DNA of 64,000 nucleotides. Origin: Herbinix hemicellulosilytica. Its GTDB lineage: Bacteria; Bacillota; Clostridia; Lachnospirales; Lachnospiraceae. Where the stretch lies: NCBI RefSeq assembly GCF_002904165.1, contig NZ_CVTD020000017.1:166137-230136 (forward strand), given 5' to 3'. Of this stretch, positions 23,979 through 34,198 are shown one piece after another (positions within the stretch are counted from its first letter, which is position 1; the number at the start of each line of letters is the position of its first letter). The notes beneath the pieces were generated by a model, which saw nothing but the letters and a program-made list of their open reading frames with translations, had not been told where the DNA came from and did not search any database. The translations under genes and the position numbers were made by a program.

Positions 23979-24836
23979 TTACGGTTGATTATACTTGTAT
24001 ACCCCTTCTTCTACTGTCTCATATTTAAGCTCTTTCCATTTTTTATAAAAATCAGGTAACCATCTTTCAATATTATGCCATTCTAAATAACATTCAATGT
24101 CATTATGATTAGCAGGTCCTTGTATATTTCCTATATAAGTTAGATATTTCTCAGGATACTCCGTTTTTTTGGTCATAAGTATCAATGCACTCATCCTAAT
24201 AAACCCATCACTCAACTTGGTCCTTAAAGGAAAATCTAATGGTAATATTCGCTTATCTTTCATATCAGATAAATCAGGTAGATAATCAAAGATTTTGTCT
24301 ATTATATGAATTCTCATGCTGGGTTTTCCTGAAAACTTATCAATACTCTCCCCAATTTTTTGAATTAATACATATTTCCCATCAAAATCGTGTCCATATA
24401 TGCTACCTTCATGAAACTGATATGCATAAACATCATTGATGTTCCACAAATTCATATCAACTACACGTGGTTTTCGTACCTTTTTCTCTTTGGGCATAGG
24501 CGAATCCAATTTTTCTCTTAATTTCCCTAAAGTCTTTTTCCAACCGGCTCCACCGCTTTTGCTATCATCCCAATACTCCAAACCGCCACCTTTTTCTATC
24601 CATTCAAGAGCTTTTTCCTTTACTTCAGGAAGAAGGCGTCCCAACCTCCACTGGGTTTCAGCTAAAGCAAACCAAAAAAGAGGTTCGTCAATGTCTCCTA
24701 TTAGCTCCTCATAATCTTCCATAATTGCTTTATAAGCGTCCTCGTTGCTATATCCATCCTGCAGCAGTTTGATATAACTGTCACGCACATCACAAGTAGT
24801 ATCATTGGCATACAGACCTGAACCCCAAAAGCCCAT
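23979..24836 (-). CDS. Probable immunity protein paired with rhs tip
   Basis: A 285-residue cytoplasmic protein opening with MGFWGSGLYANDTTCDVRD, a signature of a family (DUF4259-like) widespread in Firmicutes and often beside polymorphic-toxin genes. The following helices include the tryptophan-rich PLFWFALAETQWRLGRL. The ATG at 24836 has AAGGAGG 8 bases upstream, and the next gene upstream, an rhs C-terminal fragment, ends 16 bases before. Role as immunity partner is inferred from position, not shown by motif. Confidence 0.65.
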   Translation of the reverse strand: MGFWGSGLYANDTTCDVRDSYIKLLQDGYSNEDAYKAIMEDYEELIGDIDEPLFWFALAETQWRLGRLLPEVKEKALEWIEKGGGLEYWDDSKSGGAGWKKTLGKLREKLDSPMPKEKKVRKPRVVDMNLWNINDVYAYQFHEGSIYGHDFDGKYVLIQKIGESIDKFSGKPSMRIHIIDKIFDYLPDLSDMKDKRILPLDFPLRTKLSDGFIRMSALILMTKKTEYPEKYLTYIGNIQGPANHNDIECYLEWHNIERWLPDFYKKWKELKYETVEEGVYKYNQP

Positions 24837-24852
24837 TTTTACTTCCTCCTTA

Positions 24853-25518
24853 TTAATCATCATAATAGCAGCTTAGAAGTTTTTCCAGACGTTCAAACTC
24901 GTATTTAAACTTATCCCACTTTTTAGGTGATATAGATTGTCTTATATTAATAAGAAATTTTGATATTTCATTATATAGTGAAAATGGTTTATTACCACTA
25001 GAATCTTTATAAATTAACGGATTATTATAACAATAGGAATATAAATTCAAACTAAGCGGATTTGTAACTTGTCCCTCATAAGTATCCTCATTAATAAACC
25101 TACCCAACGCCGGATCATAGTATCTTGCTCTAAGATAATATAATCCAGTCTCTTCATCAAATATTTCTCCTGCATATTTAAACGGATTACTTATGTTTTC
25201 ATTGCTTTCCAGGATATTACCCCATTCATCATACTTATAATTATTTACAATTTTTCCGTTTCTGTCAACAATCTGGACTACATCTCCGTGGCCATTATAA
25301 AGAGAATAATATTCCCCTCCACCGGTATCCTTTTTAACCAGTACTCTGTCAGGTCCCCATACATAGTTTGCAGTTATATTATACGAATTATGGGCCTCAG
25401 CAACGACTCGTCCGGACAAATCATAGACATACAGATCAGAGCTTGTATTTGTATATTTTCCTGCTCTTAATCCGTCTGCATAATACTCCATGTAAGTTAC
25501 TTTATTGCCTTTTGACAC
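24853..25518 (-). pseudogene. Orphan C-terminal tip of an RHS/YD-repeat protein
   Basis: A 221-residue remnant of an RHS polymorphic-toxin protein. It carries YD-type repeats (YVYDLSGRVVAEAH, YSLYNGHGDVVQIVDRNG) and the RHS core end FDEETGLYYLRARYYDPALGRFINEDTYEG. About 50 variable residues follow, too short for a typical toxin domain. The reading frame starts with a GTG right after the csp terminator hairpin; no full N-terminal part, signal peptide or promoter precedes it. It is either dead or a displaced cassette for recombination with a full-length rhs gene elsewhere. Confidence 0.8.
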
Positions 25519-25554
25519 CTGATAACCAATTTCCCCTATAAAAAAGCATAAAAA

Positions 25555-25581
25555 AATCCTTAAGGAAAACCCTTAAGGATT
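25555..25581 (-). terminator. Terminator of the cold-shock gene
   Basis: AATCCTTAAGG/CCTTAAGGATT is a perfect 11-bp stem with a 5-base loop, flanked by A- and T-runs. It ends csp transcription and separates it from the rhs fragment. Confidence 0.85.
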
Positions 25582-25677
25582 TTTTATAATCAATTCCGTT
25601 ATAACAATATAGCCTATTTTAAAACTTATATCTTATATATAAAGTTTGAAAAAGGTACATTGTAAACCCAACATTGA

Positions 25678-25878
25678 TTATAATCTGGTTACATTAGTTG
25701 CTTGAGGCCCCTTAGCTCCTTGTACGATTTCGAACTCTACTTCCTGGCCTTCTTCAAGAGACTTGAAGCCTTCCATATTAAGACCTGTATAGTGTACGAA
25801 AATGTCGTTGCCTTGTTCATCACAGATGAAACCAAAGCCCTTTTGGTTGTTAAACCACTTAACTGTACCTTTGTTCAT
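25678..25878 (-). CDS. CspA-family cold-shock protein
   Basis: A 66-residue single OB-fold RNA and single-stranded-DNA chaperone. RNP1 (KGFGFI) and RNP2 (DIFVHY) are present, with opening [18 protein letters not shown]. It melts mRNA secondary structure, especially in the cold. It is a single gene with a terminator downstream. Confidence 0.96.
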   Translation of the reverse strand: MNKGTVKWFNNQKGFGFICDEQGNDIFVHYTGLNMEGFKSLEEGQEVEFEIVQGAKGPQATNVTRL

Positions 25879-25968
25879 GAAAAAAATCCTCCAAAAAATA
25901 AATATTTAATTGCCGAACTGTTTCAGCAATAAACCAATCATATCATTCTTTTACAGCCGTGTCAAACA

Positions 25969-26415
25969 TTATTTATTGTTAATATTATTTATTTCATAAG
26001 CTTCTTTGTCACTGCATACCTCATACCCGTTGGCTCTTAATACTTCCAGGGCAAGATTTAAATCGGATGCTTTCATAATTATTGAAGTATCTTTTCCGGT
26101 GGTTGAAAGTGTATACATATATTCTACACTTAATCCCGCATCAAAAAGTATTTTTAAAACTTCATGCAAGGTTCCGGGTTTTTGGGCTATCTTTACGGCT
26201 ATAACATCAGCCAGACTGGCGGAAAATCCTTCCTCTCTCAAAACCCGCCTTCCTTCTTCCGGGTCTGAGACAATCATTCTTAACATACCGTATTCCGCCG
26301 TATCTGCCAGACTAAAGGATGCTATGTTTATATTATGATCCTTTAATACCTTTGTGACGTCTTCCAGTCTTCCCACCTTGTTTTCTATAAATACAGAAAG
26401 CTGCTTAATTAGCAT
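25969..26415 (-). CDS. Tandem ACT-domain protein
   Basis: A 148-residue protein made of two ACT domains: VFIENKVGRLEDVTKVLKDHNINIASF (first) and IAQKPGTLHEVLKILFDAGLSVEYMYT (second). ACT domains bind amino acids and act as allosteric sensors. It is the last gene in the arylpyruvate cluster, 41 bases after a PaaK-type ligase, and a second copy occurs before that ligase. It probably senses aromatic amino acids or regulates the ligase. Confidence 0.88.
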   Translation of the reverse strand: MLIKQLSVFIENKVGRLEDVTKVLKDHNINIASFSLADTAEYGMLRMIVSDPEEGRRVLREEGFSASLADVIAVKIAQKPGTLHEVLKILFDAGLSVEYMYTLSTTGKDTSIIMKASDLNLALEVLRANGYEVCSDKEAYEINNINNK

Positions 26416-26456
26416 GGTACCCCTCCTTTTTCAATCAACTGTTTAACAATACGGTC

Positions 26457-27758
26457 CTACTCATACAATTTTCTCTTGTCGATAACTCTCTTGGCCTTTC
26501 CTTCGCTTCTGGCAATAGTCTTAGGCTCAACCAAAGTAACCTTTACAGATAATCCGAGAGCCGACTGTAGTACGCCTGCAATTTTCTTTGTCAGGTTTTC
26601 CAGTTCCTTAATCTCGTCAGAGAAGAAATGTTCTTCGACTTCAACCTGGATTTCCAAAACATCCAGATTATTTACCCTGTCAACAATAAGTAAATAATGA
26701 GGGCTGGTTTCACCCAGTTCCAGCAAAGCAGCTTCAACCTGAGACGGAAATACGTTTACGCCCCGGATAATCAGCATATCATCTGAACGTCCTTTAAATC
26801 TTCCGATTCTGGCTATGGTTCTTCCACATTCACAAGGCTTATATGTAATATTTGTCAGATCTTTTGTCCTGTACCTGAGTAAAGGCAGGGCTTCCTTCGT
26901 CAGGGTGGTAATAACCAGTTCTCCGATCTCTCCTTCCTTGCAGGGCTCAAGGGTTTGGGGGTTGATTATTTCCGGCAGGAAATGATCTTCGTAAATATGC
27001 AGTCCCTTATGATACTCACAGTCTGCAGCCACACCGGGACCAAGTATTTCACTAAGGCCATAAATATCGTATGCCTTAAGGTTAAGTTTGTTTTCAATTT
27101 CCTTACGCATATTTTCCGTCCATGGTTCGGCACCGCAGATTGCAGCTTTCAGTTTTATCTTATCAAGCTTGCCTTCCTCTTCAAGGCACTCGGCTATATG
27201 AAGCAAATATGAGGGTGTACATGCAATTGCAGTTACTTCAAAATCTTCCATCATTGTTATCAGTCTTTTGGTGTTGCCGGTAGACATGGGTATAACTGTT
27301 GCTCCTAAATTTTCAGCTCCATAATGAAGTCCCAGACCACCGGTAAAAAGTCCGTATCCGTAAGCCACCTGTATTTTGTCGTTTATTCCTATGCCTGCCA
27401 TGGCAAGTACCCTGGTTACGCACTCCTGCCATATCTCAATATCCCTTCTGGTGTATCCGACTACGGTAGCCTTGCCGGTTGTACCGGACGAAGCATGTAC
27501 CCTGACAATCTGGGATTGGGGTACGGCAAACAGTCCGAAAGGATAATTTTCTCTAAGATCATCCTTTGTAGTAAAGGGAAGCTTATGCAGGTCTTCTATC
27601 CCTTTGATATCACCAGGTTCCAAACCAAGCTGCTGCATTTTTTTTCGATAGAATTCCACATTATGATAAACATGGCTTACTGTCTTTTTCAGCCTGGCAC
27701 TTTGCAGGTTTATAAGTTCATCCCTGCTCATACATTCTTTGGTTTCATTCCATATCAT
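26457..27758 (-). CDS. paaK: PaaK-type aryl-CoA ligase (AMP-forming)
   Basis: A 433-residue adenylate-forming ligase of the phenylacetate-CoA ligase family. The P-loop HASSGTTGK is at residues 88-96, [11 protein letters not shown] near 230 is the aryl-pocket and ATP motif, and YRTKDLT and [18 protein letters not shown] mark the C-terminal hinge. It activates aryl acids (phenylacetate, indoleacetate) to CoA esters, or runs in reverse to gain ATP. Overlaps the upstream ACT gene by 4 bases, so they are co-translated. A paralogue lies at 30851-32155. Confidence 0.9.
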   Translation of the reverse strand: MIWNETKECMSRDELINLQSARLKKTVSHVYHNVEFYRKKMQQLGLEPGDIKGIEDLHKLPFTTKDDLRENYPFGLFAVPQSQIVRVHASSGTTGKATVVGYTRRDIEIWQECVTRVLAMAGIGINDKIQVAYGYGLFTGGLGLHYGAENLGATVIPMSTGNTKRLITMMEDFEVTAIACTPSYLLHIAECLEEEGKLDKIKLKAAICGAEPWTENMRKEIENKLNLKAYDIYGLSEILGPGVAADCEYHKGLHIYEDHFLPEIINPQTLEPCKEGEIGELVITTLTKEALPLLRYRTKDLTNITYKPCECGRTIARIGRFKGRSDDMLIIRGVNVFPSQVEAALLELGETSPHYLLIVDRVNNLDVLEIQVEVEEHFFSDEIKELENLTKKIAGVLQSALGLSVKVTLVEPKTIARSEGKAKRVIDKRKLYE

Positions 27759-28177
27759 AATATATCCTCCTGTTCGGCAACAGAATACCCCTTATCTGTT
27801 AGTAATAACTTGGTCTTTTCCAGGTCGCTTGTATTTAAGATTATTAAAGGAGCTTTATTTCTGCGAAATACGACTGAATAGATATAGTTTATCCCAAGTC
27901 CCTCATTGGCTATTAACTGCAACATATCATTCAAAACCCCTGGTTTGTCTTCAAGCTCTACGGCAATAGCATCCGAAACGGTAACCGCATACCCTTTCTC
28001 AATTAAATATTTTTTTGCCTCGTCCGGTCGGTCTACTACTATTCGTAATATGGCAAATTCCGGTGTGTCAAATGAAGCTATGGCCCTCAAGTTTATACTA
28101 TGTTCTTTTAATATGGCGGTTACTTGCGCAACACTGCCGATTTCATTTTGAATAAAAACGGACAATTGCCGGATCAC
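27755..28177 (-). CDS. Tandem ACT-domain protein
   Basis: A 140-residue paralogue of the 25969-26415 protein: two ACT domains ([25 protein letters not shown] and [28 protein letters not shown]). It overlaps the downstream PaaK-type gene by ATGA and follows iorB by 123 bases, so it is in the catabolic unit. Likely an amino acid sensor of the pathway. Confidence 0.88.
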   Translation of the reverse strand: MIRQLSVFIQNEIGSVAQVTAILKEHSINLRAIASFDTPEFAILRIVVDRPDEAKKYLIEKGYAVTVSDAIAVELEDKPGVLNDMLQLIANEGLGINYIYSVVFRRNKAPLIILNTSDLEKTKLLLTDKGYSVAEQEDIL

Positions 28178-28300
28178 AGCTATACCCCCTCCCTCTATAT
28201 AATCTATACGATTCCTTTAAATCGATAAGTAATTAAATCAATATCAGCAACCTTCACATAGTAAATCAGTAAAATGAAGTAATTATGAATTTCACAGTAT

Positions 28301-28876
28301 TTACTCGCCCAAACCATATCCGATCTCAAATGCCCTTTTGTTTATATCTATTGTCTTTGGCGGCACGGTCTTTTCAATTACATTCAGCCATTCTTCCTTA
28401 GAAAAGTTCATATGCTTAGCAGCCATGCCGAGTACAATCATATTGAATACTTTACTGTTTCCCAGCTTTTTTGCTTCATCTATGGCATTTATCCTATATA
28501 TTCTGTGATTGGAAGAAAGGTTTTCAATAATATCAGAAGGATATTTTGCTGCCCCTATGACAACCGGCATAGGATCAATTCTTTGGTCATTTAAAATTAT
28601 TACACCGTCTTTTTTAAGAAAATGTGCATATCTTAAGGCTTCCAATTTTTCAAAAGCTATCAGGATGTCCGCCTGTCCTTCCTCGACAATGGGCTCGTAT
28701 ACTTTTTTTCCGTATCTTACGAAAGTAACAACACTGCCGCCCCGCTGTGCCATCCCGTGAACCTCGGAAAGCTTTACGTCATATCCTGCCTGGATAGTAA
28801 GACCGCCAAGGATTCTGCTGGTAAGCAATGTCCCTTGTCCGCCTACACCTACAATCATAATATTCTTTGTTTCCAT
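28301..28876 (-). CDS. iorB: Indolepyruvate:ferredoxin oxidoreductase, beta subunit
   Basis: A 191-residue subunit of an oxygen-sensitive 2-oxoacid:ferredoxin oxidoreductase. Opening NIMIVGVGGQGTLLTSRILG and the MAQRGGSVVTFVRYG motif are typical of the gamma-type domain. With IorA it decarboxylates arylpyruvates to aryl-acetyl-CoA, reducing ferredoxin. The gene starts 10 bases after iorA. Confidence 0.93.
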   Translation of the reverse strand: METKNIMIVGVGGQGTLLTSRILGGLTIQAGYDVKLSEVHGMAQRGGSVVTFVRYGKKVYEPIVEEGQADILIAFEKLEALRYAHFLKKDGVIILNDQRIDPMPVVIGAAKYPSDIIENLSSNHRIYRINAIDEAKKLGNSKVFNMIVLGMAAKHMNFSKEEWLNVIEKTVPPKTIDINKRAFEIGYGLGE

Positions 28877-28886
28877 GGTTGTCCTC

Positions 28887-30629
28887 CTATCTTACCTTGA
28901 TACTGCATATAGCATTGAATTTACACAAAGATTCGCACAGGCCGCAGCCGTTACACATGGTATCGTTTATAACGATCTCGCTGTTTTCCGTCTTTGTAAT
29001 GGCAGGACATCCGGGTTTCATACATTGCCCGCATTTCTTGCAGTTTTCCTGGTTTACGGTATACTGCTTTGTTACCGGTGATTTATCAAGCAAGGCACAA
29101 GGAGCCTTTGCTATTATGACCGCAAGTTCGTCCGAGGCAACCGCTTCCTTGACAGTCTTTTCCAGCAAATTTATATCAAAAGCATCCACTACGTAAACGT
29201 TAGGTACACCTACTGCTTTGCACAGTGCTTCCAAATCAACCGCATATGTATCCTCTCCTTTAAGGGTCTTTCCTGTAGCGGCATGGTCCTGGTGCCCGGT
29301 CATTCCTGTAGTGGAATTGTCAAGAATTAAAACCGTCCCGGTGCTTTTATTGTATACCATATTTATAAGTGAATTTATGCCTGTATGTAAAAATGTTGAA
29401 TCTCCTATTACAGCCACCCAGTTTTTGATATATTCCTTGCCTTTGGCCTTTTCCATTCCGTGCAGGGACGAAATACTGGCGCCCATGCAGATTGTTGTAT
29501 CCACTACTCCTAACGGAGCAACAGCTCCCAGAGTATAACAGCCAATATCCCCGGCTCCGTGAATTTTTAGTTTCTTTAATACGGAATAAACACTCCTGTG
29601 AGGACAGCCCGGGCACAATATAGGAGGCCTGTTAGGCAATTCCGCTGCCGGAAGCAAAGATATATTTTCACCTTTTATGGCCCGTCTTAACATATTGGCG
29701 GAATACTCTCCCTGTACCGTAAGAATATCTTTTCCTATGGCATTAATCCCCCAGGATTTTACCTGTTCTTCAATTACCGGGTCCAGTTCTTCTATTATAT
29801 AAAGGGTCTCTACCCTGGATGCAAACTCCTCAATCAGTTTTCTCGGCAGAGGATTTACTATTCCCAGTTTTAACACCGAAGCTTCCGGAAGAGCTTCTTT
29901 CACGTATTGATAAGGGATACCCGAAGTGATAACGCCGATTTTTGAGTCTTTGTATTCAACCTTGTTAATCGGAAAATCGCAGCTGTCTTTTATAAGCGCA
30001 AGCTCTCTGCTTTCTACAACCAGATGACGCTGTTTTGCATTTCCGGGCATCATAACATATTTAGCTATATCCCTGACATATGGTTTATCCTCTATATCAA
30101 GCCTTTCATTTAATTCCACCAGTCCCTGGGAATGGGATAATCTGGTTGTGCTTCTTACAATAACAGGCGTATCATACTTTTCACTTAATTCAAATGCGAA
30201 TTTAACAAACTCTTTCGCTTCTTGGCTGTCTGCAGGTTCCAGTACCGGAATTTTTGCCGCCCTTGCAATTGCTCTTGTATCCTGTTCATTTTGCGAACTG
30301 TAAAGGCCCGGATCGTCTGCTACTATTACTACCAGGCCTCCGTTAACACCGGTGTATGAAGCGGTAAACAAAGGGTCAGCGGCAACGTTTAATCCTACAT
30401 GCTTCATTGATGCCAAAGCCCTGACTCCGCTTATGGATGCTCCTATGGCTACCTCCAGGGCTACCTTTTCATTGGGTGACCATTCCGAATATATCCCATC
30501 ATACTTGACTATAGCTTCACTGATTTCCGTACTGGGCGTACCGGGATATGCGGCAGACACTTTACACCCTGCCTCATAAGCTCCCCGGGCAAAAGCCTCG
30601 TTGCCCAGCATCAATACTTTATCAGACAC
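28887..30629 (-). CDS. iorA: Indolepyruvate:ferredoxin oxidoreductase, alpha subunit
   Basis: A 580-residue subunit holding the pyrimidine domain, the thiamine diphosphate-binding domain (GDSTFLHTGINSLINMVYN near residues 414-432) and a ferredoxin-like end with two [4Fe-4S] motifs (CKKCGQCMKPGCP and CNGCGLCESLC near 534-573). LCPGCPHRSVYSVLKK near 337 is a family signature. It oxidises indolepyruvate, phenylpyruvate and 4-hydroxyphenylpyruvate, the products of aromatic amino acid transamination. The reduced ferredoxin would feed energy metabolism. Confidence 0.96.
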   Translation of the reverse strand: MSDKVLMLGNEAFARGAYEAGCKVSAAYPGTPSTEISEAIVKYDGIYSEWSPNEKVALEVAIGASISGVRALASMKHVGLNVAADPLFTASYTGVNGGLVVIVADDPGLYSSQNEQDTRAIARAAKIPVLEPADSQEAKEFVKFAFELSEKYDTPVIVRSTTRLSHSQGLVELNERLDIEDKPYVRDIAKYVMMPGNAKQRHLVVESRELALIKDSCDFPINKVEYKDSKIGVITSGIPYQYVKEALPEASVLKLGIVNPLPRKLIEEFASRVETLYIIEELDPVIEEQVKSWGINAIGKDILTVQGEYSANMLRRAIKGENISLLPAAELPNRPPILCPGCPHRSVYSVLKKLKIHGAGDIGCYTLGAVAPLGVVDTTICMGASISSLHGMEKAKGKEYIKNWVAVIGDSTFLHTGINSLINMVYNKSTGTVLILDNSTTGMTGHQDHAATGKTLKGEDTYAVDLEALCKAVGVPNVYVVDAFDINLLEKTVKEAVASDELAVIIAKAPCALLDKSPVTKQYTVNQENCKKCGQCMKPGCPAITKTENSEIVINDTMCNGCGLCESLCKFNAICSIKVR

Positions 30630-30850
30630 TTGTCTTCTCCTTTCTTATGTACCGATTTAACGTCATACGTTTTGCTTATATTATAATACATAAAAATGTT
30701 AAATTACACCTTTTTTCATCTGGCTATTTACTTTTTTTGCATTTACGTCAGGACATATTTTATATCTTTTAAATAAAACATATCTATTGCCTTGATTGAT
30801 TTCGTTGCTATGTTTATTTACACATACATACTATATTAATCTTAATAATC

Positions 30851-32155
30851 TTACATTTTACGCAGGTCCGTAACACGCTTTGCTTTACCTTCGAATCGCT
30901 TAAGGCTTCTTGGCGCAACCAGTTTTACGGCTGCATCCAGGCCAAGCACAGTCCTAAGATTTGATTTTATCCTCTTTTCCAGTTCGCCAAGTTTGGCATA
31001 AGAATCAAGCAGAGATTCGTCTGCCAGTTCAACCTTAATTTCCATAAAATCCAAATAATCTTTTCTGTCCACAACAATTTCATAGTGAGCCCCGATTTCA
31101 GGCACTTTAAACAGCACTTCCTCAATCTGGCTTGGAAATACGTTAACACCCCTGATAATAAGCATATCATCGGATCTGCCGGACAAACTTTCCATCCTGA
31201 CCGTAGTTCTGCCGCACTTGCAGGGTTCATAGAAAAGTCTTGTTATATCTCTTGTCCGGTAGCGTATTAAAGGAAGAGCCTCTTTTGTTATACAGGTAAT
31301 AACCAGTTCTCCCTTTGCTCCCGGCGGCAAGACTTCGCCCGTATCCGGATCGATAATTTCCGGAATAAAATGATCCTCATTAATATGCATACCGCATAAT
31401 TCAAGACATTCGCCGGATACCCCCGGTCCCATAAGTTCACTCATGCCGTAATTTTGAGTGACCGTCATTTTGCTTCCCCAAAGCCTGTGCATTTCACTGC
31501 GCATGGCTTCGGACATACCCTCACCGCCAAAAAGACCGATTCTTACATTTAAATCTTTTTCCGGGTCTAGCCCCATCTCCCTGGCAACTTCGGCAATATG
31601 CAAAGCATATGACGGCGTTGCCACAAGCAGGGTTGTCCCAAAATCCTGCATATACATAATCTGCTTCTTAGTATTACCTGCAGAAGCAGGGCATACAACA
31701 GCTCCTATATTTTCCAGACCATAGTGAAGACCCAAAGCTCCTGTAAACATTCCGTATCCGAAGCAAATCTGGGCTATATCTTCCGAAGTGGCACCTCCCA
31801 TACAGGCAATACGGGATACGCATTCTGTCCAGATTTGCAGGTCTTTTCTTGTATAGCCTACTACGGTAGGCTTTCCTGTGGTACCTGAAGAAGCATGTAT
31901 GCGCACCAGGTCTTTTTTCGGTACCGTAAACAAACCGAAAGGATAATTATCCCTTAAGTCCTGTTTTGTAGTAAACGGAAGTTTTTTAAGGTCTTTAAGA
32001 TCCTTGATGTCTTCACAGCTTATTCCTGCCTGTTCCATTTTCTTACGATAAGCAGGCACCTTTTCATAAACCCGTTTTAAAGTTTCCTTAAGCCTTGTAA
32101 ACTGAATATTTTCTATTTCCTGTCTTGGTAGCGTTTCCTCTTTCGCCCATATCAT
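30851..32155 (-). CDS. paaK: PaaK-type aryl-CoA ligase, second copy
   Basis: A 434-residue paralogue of the ligase at 26457-27758, with the same P-loop HASSGTTGK, the YGMSELMGPGV segment and the [18 protein letters not shown] hinge. It lies 221 bases upstream of iorA and 115 bases after the symporter gene. Having two ligases beside one oxidoreductase suggests different aryl acids, or different directions of the reaction. Confidence 0.9.
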   Translation of the reverse strand: MIWAKEETLPRQEIENIQFTRLKETLKRVYEKVPAYRKKMEQAGISCEDIKDLKDLKKLPFTTKQDLRDNYPFGLFTVPKKDLVRIHASSGTTGKPTVVGYTRKDLQIWTECVSRIACMGGATSEDIAQICFGYGMFTGALGLHYGLENIGAVVCPASAGNTKKQIMYMQDFGTTLLVATPSYALHIAEVAREMGLDPEKDLNVRIGLFGGEGMSEAMRSEMHRLWGSKMTVTQNYGMSELMGPGVSGECLELCGMHINEDHFIPEIIDPDTGEVLPPGAKGELVITCITKEALPLIRYRTRDITRLFYEPCKCGRTTVRMESLSGRSDDMLIIRGVNVFPSQIEEVLFKVPEIGAHYEIVVDRKDYLDFMEIKVELADESLLDSYAKLGELEKRIKSNLRTVLGLDAAVKLVAPRSLKRFEGKAKRVTDLRKM

Positions 32156-32270
32156 TTTAATATCCCCTTACTATATTTTATAAATATTGATTACTTCTTG
32201 ATATGTTGTTAATTTGCCTACAGTTAGCATCTGCATTTTACATTTAACCTTTACTTTATAAGCGATTAAA

Positions 32271-33797
32271 CTACTCCTGTACCGGTATGTAGCTTCCTTT
32301 GCTTTCTGTCTTTTGGTAGCACTCAAAAATTTCCTCTACTTTTTCCTTCTTCATTTTAGGGGTAAGGATACTGACTACAGGCACGACTATAAGTCCTGCA
32401 ACCATAGCCAAAGCCCCGGCATTAATAGGAGAACTGATATATCCGAAGATCATATTGGTTGTTGTAATTCCCACACCGGTTGCAAAACTTGTCCAAACCG
32501 CAGTTTTTGTAACCCCTTTCCAGTATATTCCGTATAAAAACGGCGCCAAAAATGCTCCCGCCAAAGCTCCCCATGAAATTCCCATAAGCTGTGCTATAAA
32601 GACAGGCGGATTAAGGGCAAGAATTACCGAAAGCATTATAAATAACAGAATCAATATTCTCATTATCCTGATCTGCTTCTTCTCACTTAAGTCCTTATAG
32701 AGTGCCCCCTTAATCAGATCTAACGTAATTGTAGAACTGGATGTCAGTACAAGAGCCGATAAAGTCGACATAGAAGCTGACAGCACCAAAACGACAACCA
32801 TCCCAATCATTGCATCCGACAAAGATGAAAGCATGCTTGGTATAATAGCATCATACATAACCCTGCCCTGGTCGTTATAAATAGCTGGACTGTCAAACAG
32901 TCTTCCGAATCCTCCAAGAAAATAGCAACCCCCGGCTATAACAATAGCAAATACAGTAGAAATCACCGTTCCAGTCTTGATGGATTTTTCATTCTTTATG
33001 GCATAAAACTTATGTATCATTTGAGGAAGGCCCCAGGTTCCCAGGGATGTTAAAATTACTACTCCGATTAAATTGAAGGGATCGGGACCGAATATGGAAG
33101 TAAACATTCCATCTTGTCCTATAGTTGCGGGAAAATCGCTCTCAAGCTCAGCAAGCTTTTCGACAGCTAATAACAGGCCTCCCTGTCTTCCAAGAACAGC
33201 CGCAATCACAGCAATTATCCCGATTATCATAACTATTCCCTGAATAAAATCGTTTATGGCTGTTGCCATATAACCTCCGGCTATAACGTATATACCGGTA
33301 AGTACCGCCATAGTAAGAACACACACCCAATAAGGAATATCAAAGGCCATGCCGAACAATCTTGATAAACCGTTGTAAACCGATGAGGTATAAGGAACCA
33401 AAAAAATAAAAGCTATAAGTGATGCGGCAACTTTTAAGGCTTTACTGTCATATCTGCTGCCAAAAAAGTCAGGCATGGTGGAAGATTTAAGATGATTGGT
33501 CATAATACGGGTTCTGCGTCCGAGTATTACCCATGCCAGCAAACTTCCGATTATGGCATTGCCTATTCCGATCCAGGTGGCGGATAAACCGAATCTCCAT
33601 CCGAACTGACCGGCATATCCGACAAAAACCACCGCAGAAAAATAAGAGGTCCCATAAGCGAAGGCCGTAAGCCACGGTCCTACAGTTCTTCCTCCCAATA
33701 CAAAATCCCCGACATTAGTGGCATACTTTCTGGCAAAGATTCCGACTGCAATCATAATTGCAAAGAAAGAAACCAAAAATAATAACTTTATTACCAC
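32271..33797 (-). CDS. Sodium:solute symporter (SSS family)
   Basis: A 508-residue inner-membrane transporter with about 13 hydrophobic helices and the SSS-family segments GGRTVGPWLTAFAYGTSYFS (helix 2) and GWRFGLSATWIGIGNAI. It takes up a solute with Na+. Position upstream of the arylpyruvate genes makes an aromatic or other amino acid, or an aryl acid, a reasonable guess, but the substrate is not readable. A clear promoter lies at 33866-33894. Confidence 0.92.
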   Translation of the reverse strand: MVIKLLFLVSFFAIMIAVGIFARKYATNVGDFVLGGRTVGPWLTAFAYGTSYFSAVVFVGYAGQFGWRFGLSATWIGIGNAIIGSLLAWVILGRRTRIMTNHLKSSTMPDFFGSRYDSKALKVAASLIAFIFLVPYTSSVYNGLSRLFGMAFDIPYWVCVLTMAVLTGIYVIAGGYMATAINDFIQGIVMIIGIIAVIAAVLGRQGGLLLAVEKLAELESDFPATIGQDGMFTSIFGPDPFNLIGVVILTSLGTWGLPQMIHKFYAIKNEKSIKTGTVISTVFAIVIAGGCYFLGGFGRLFDSPAIYNDQGRVMYDAIIPSMLSSLSDAMIGMVVVLVLSASMSTLSALVLTSSSTITLDLIKGALYKDLSEKKQIRIMRILILLFIMLSVILALNPPVFIAQLMGISWGALAGAFLAPFLYGIYWKGVTKTAVWTSFATGVGITTTNMIFGYISSPINAGALAMVAGLIVVPVVSILTPKMKKEKVEEIFECYQKTESKGSYIPVQE

Positions 33798-33865
33798 TTT
33801 TTATACCTTCCTTTTTATGTATTCTTTATTCGTTTAACGCTTTAAAGCGTCTATGTCGTAAAGTA

Positions 33866-33894
33866 ATGGTAGCACTTATTAATTTTTCTGTCAA
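33866..33894 (-). promoter_or_regulatory. Promoter of the symporter gene
   Basis: On the minus strand TTGACA (33889-33894) and TACCAT (33866-33871), spacer 17 bp, lie 69 bases upstream of the start. The remaining gap to the aspS terminator (33895-34130) holds a hairpin near 34027-34082 (CCATCCCC/GATGGGGG arms) whose role is unclear, and no gene. Confidence 0.6.
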
Positions 33895-34130
33895 TACTTT
33901 GACAATATTTTTAGGTCGCTGCAGTAAAATTTTGTATAATTTACACAATCAAATAAGGTATCCTATTGAGCCAGAATTAAATCCCCCAAGCAGACATCTG
34001 TTTTCTCTTACTATATCTGTTTTATAATAAAAACCATCCCCAATATAAGAAATCCGTTCAATTCTTAAATGGAAGATGGGGGAAACCGCTATCATCAACA
34101 GTTAAAATTAAATAAATTTCAAACATAATA

Positions 34131-34177
34131 AAACTGCACCTCAAAATGCTGTTTTACTAACATTTTGGGTGCAGTTT
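34131..34177 (-). terminator. Terminator of aspS
   Basis: A long stem (AAACTGCACC with GGTGCAGTTT, inner AAAATG/CATTTT) followed on the minus strand by TTTTATTATG. It lies 22 bases past the aspS stop. Confidence 0.85.
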
Positions 34178-34198
34178 TATAAAAATTTTTCTAAAATT

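Noticed and set aside
34027..34082. Hairpin CCATCCCC/GATGGGGG upstream of the symporter gene
   Set aside because: It has a long AT-rich inner part and no gene upstream that it could terminate on the minus strand other than the already terminated aspS transcript; too weak to call a riboswitch or terminator.
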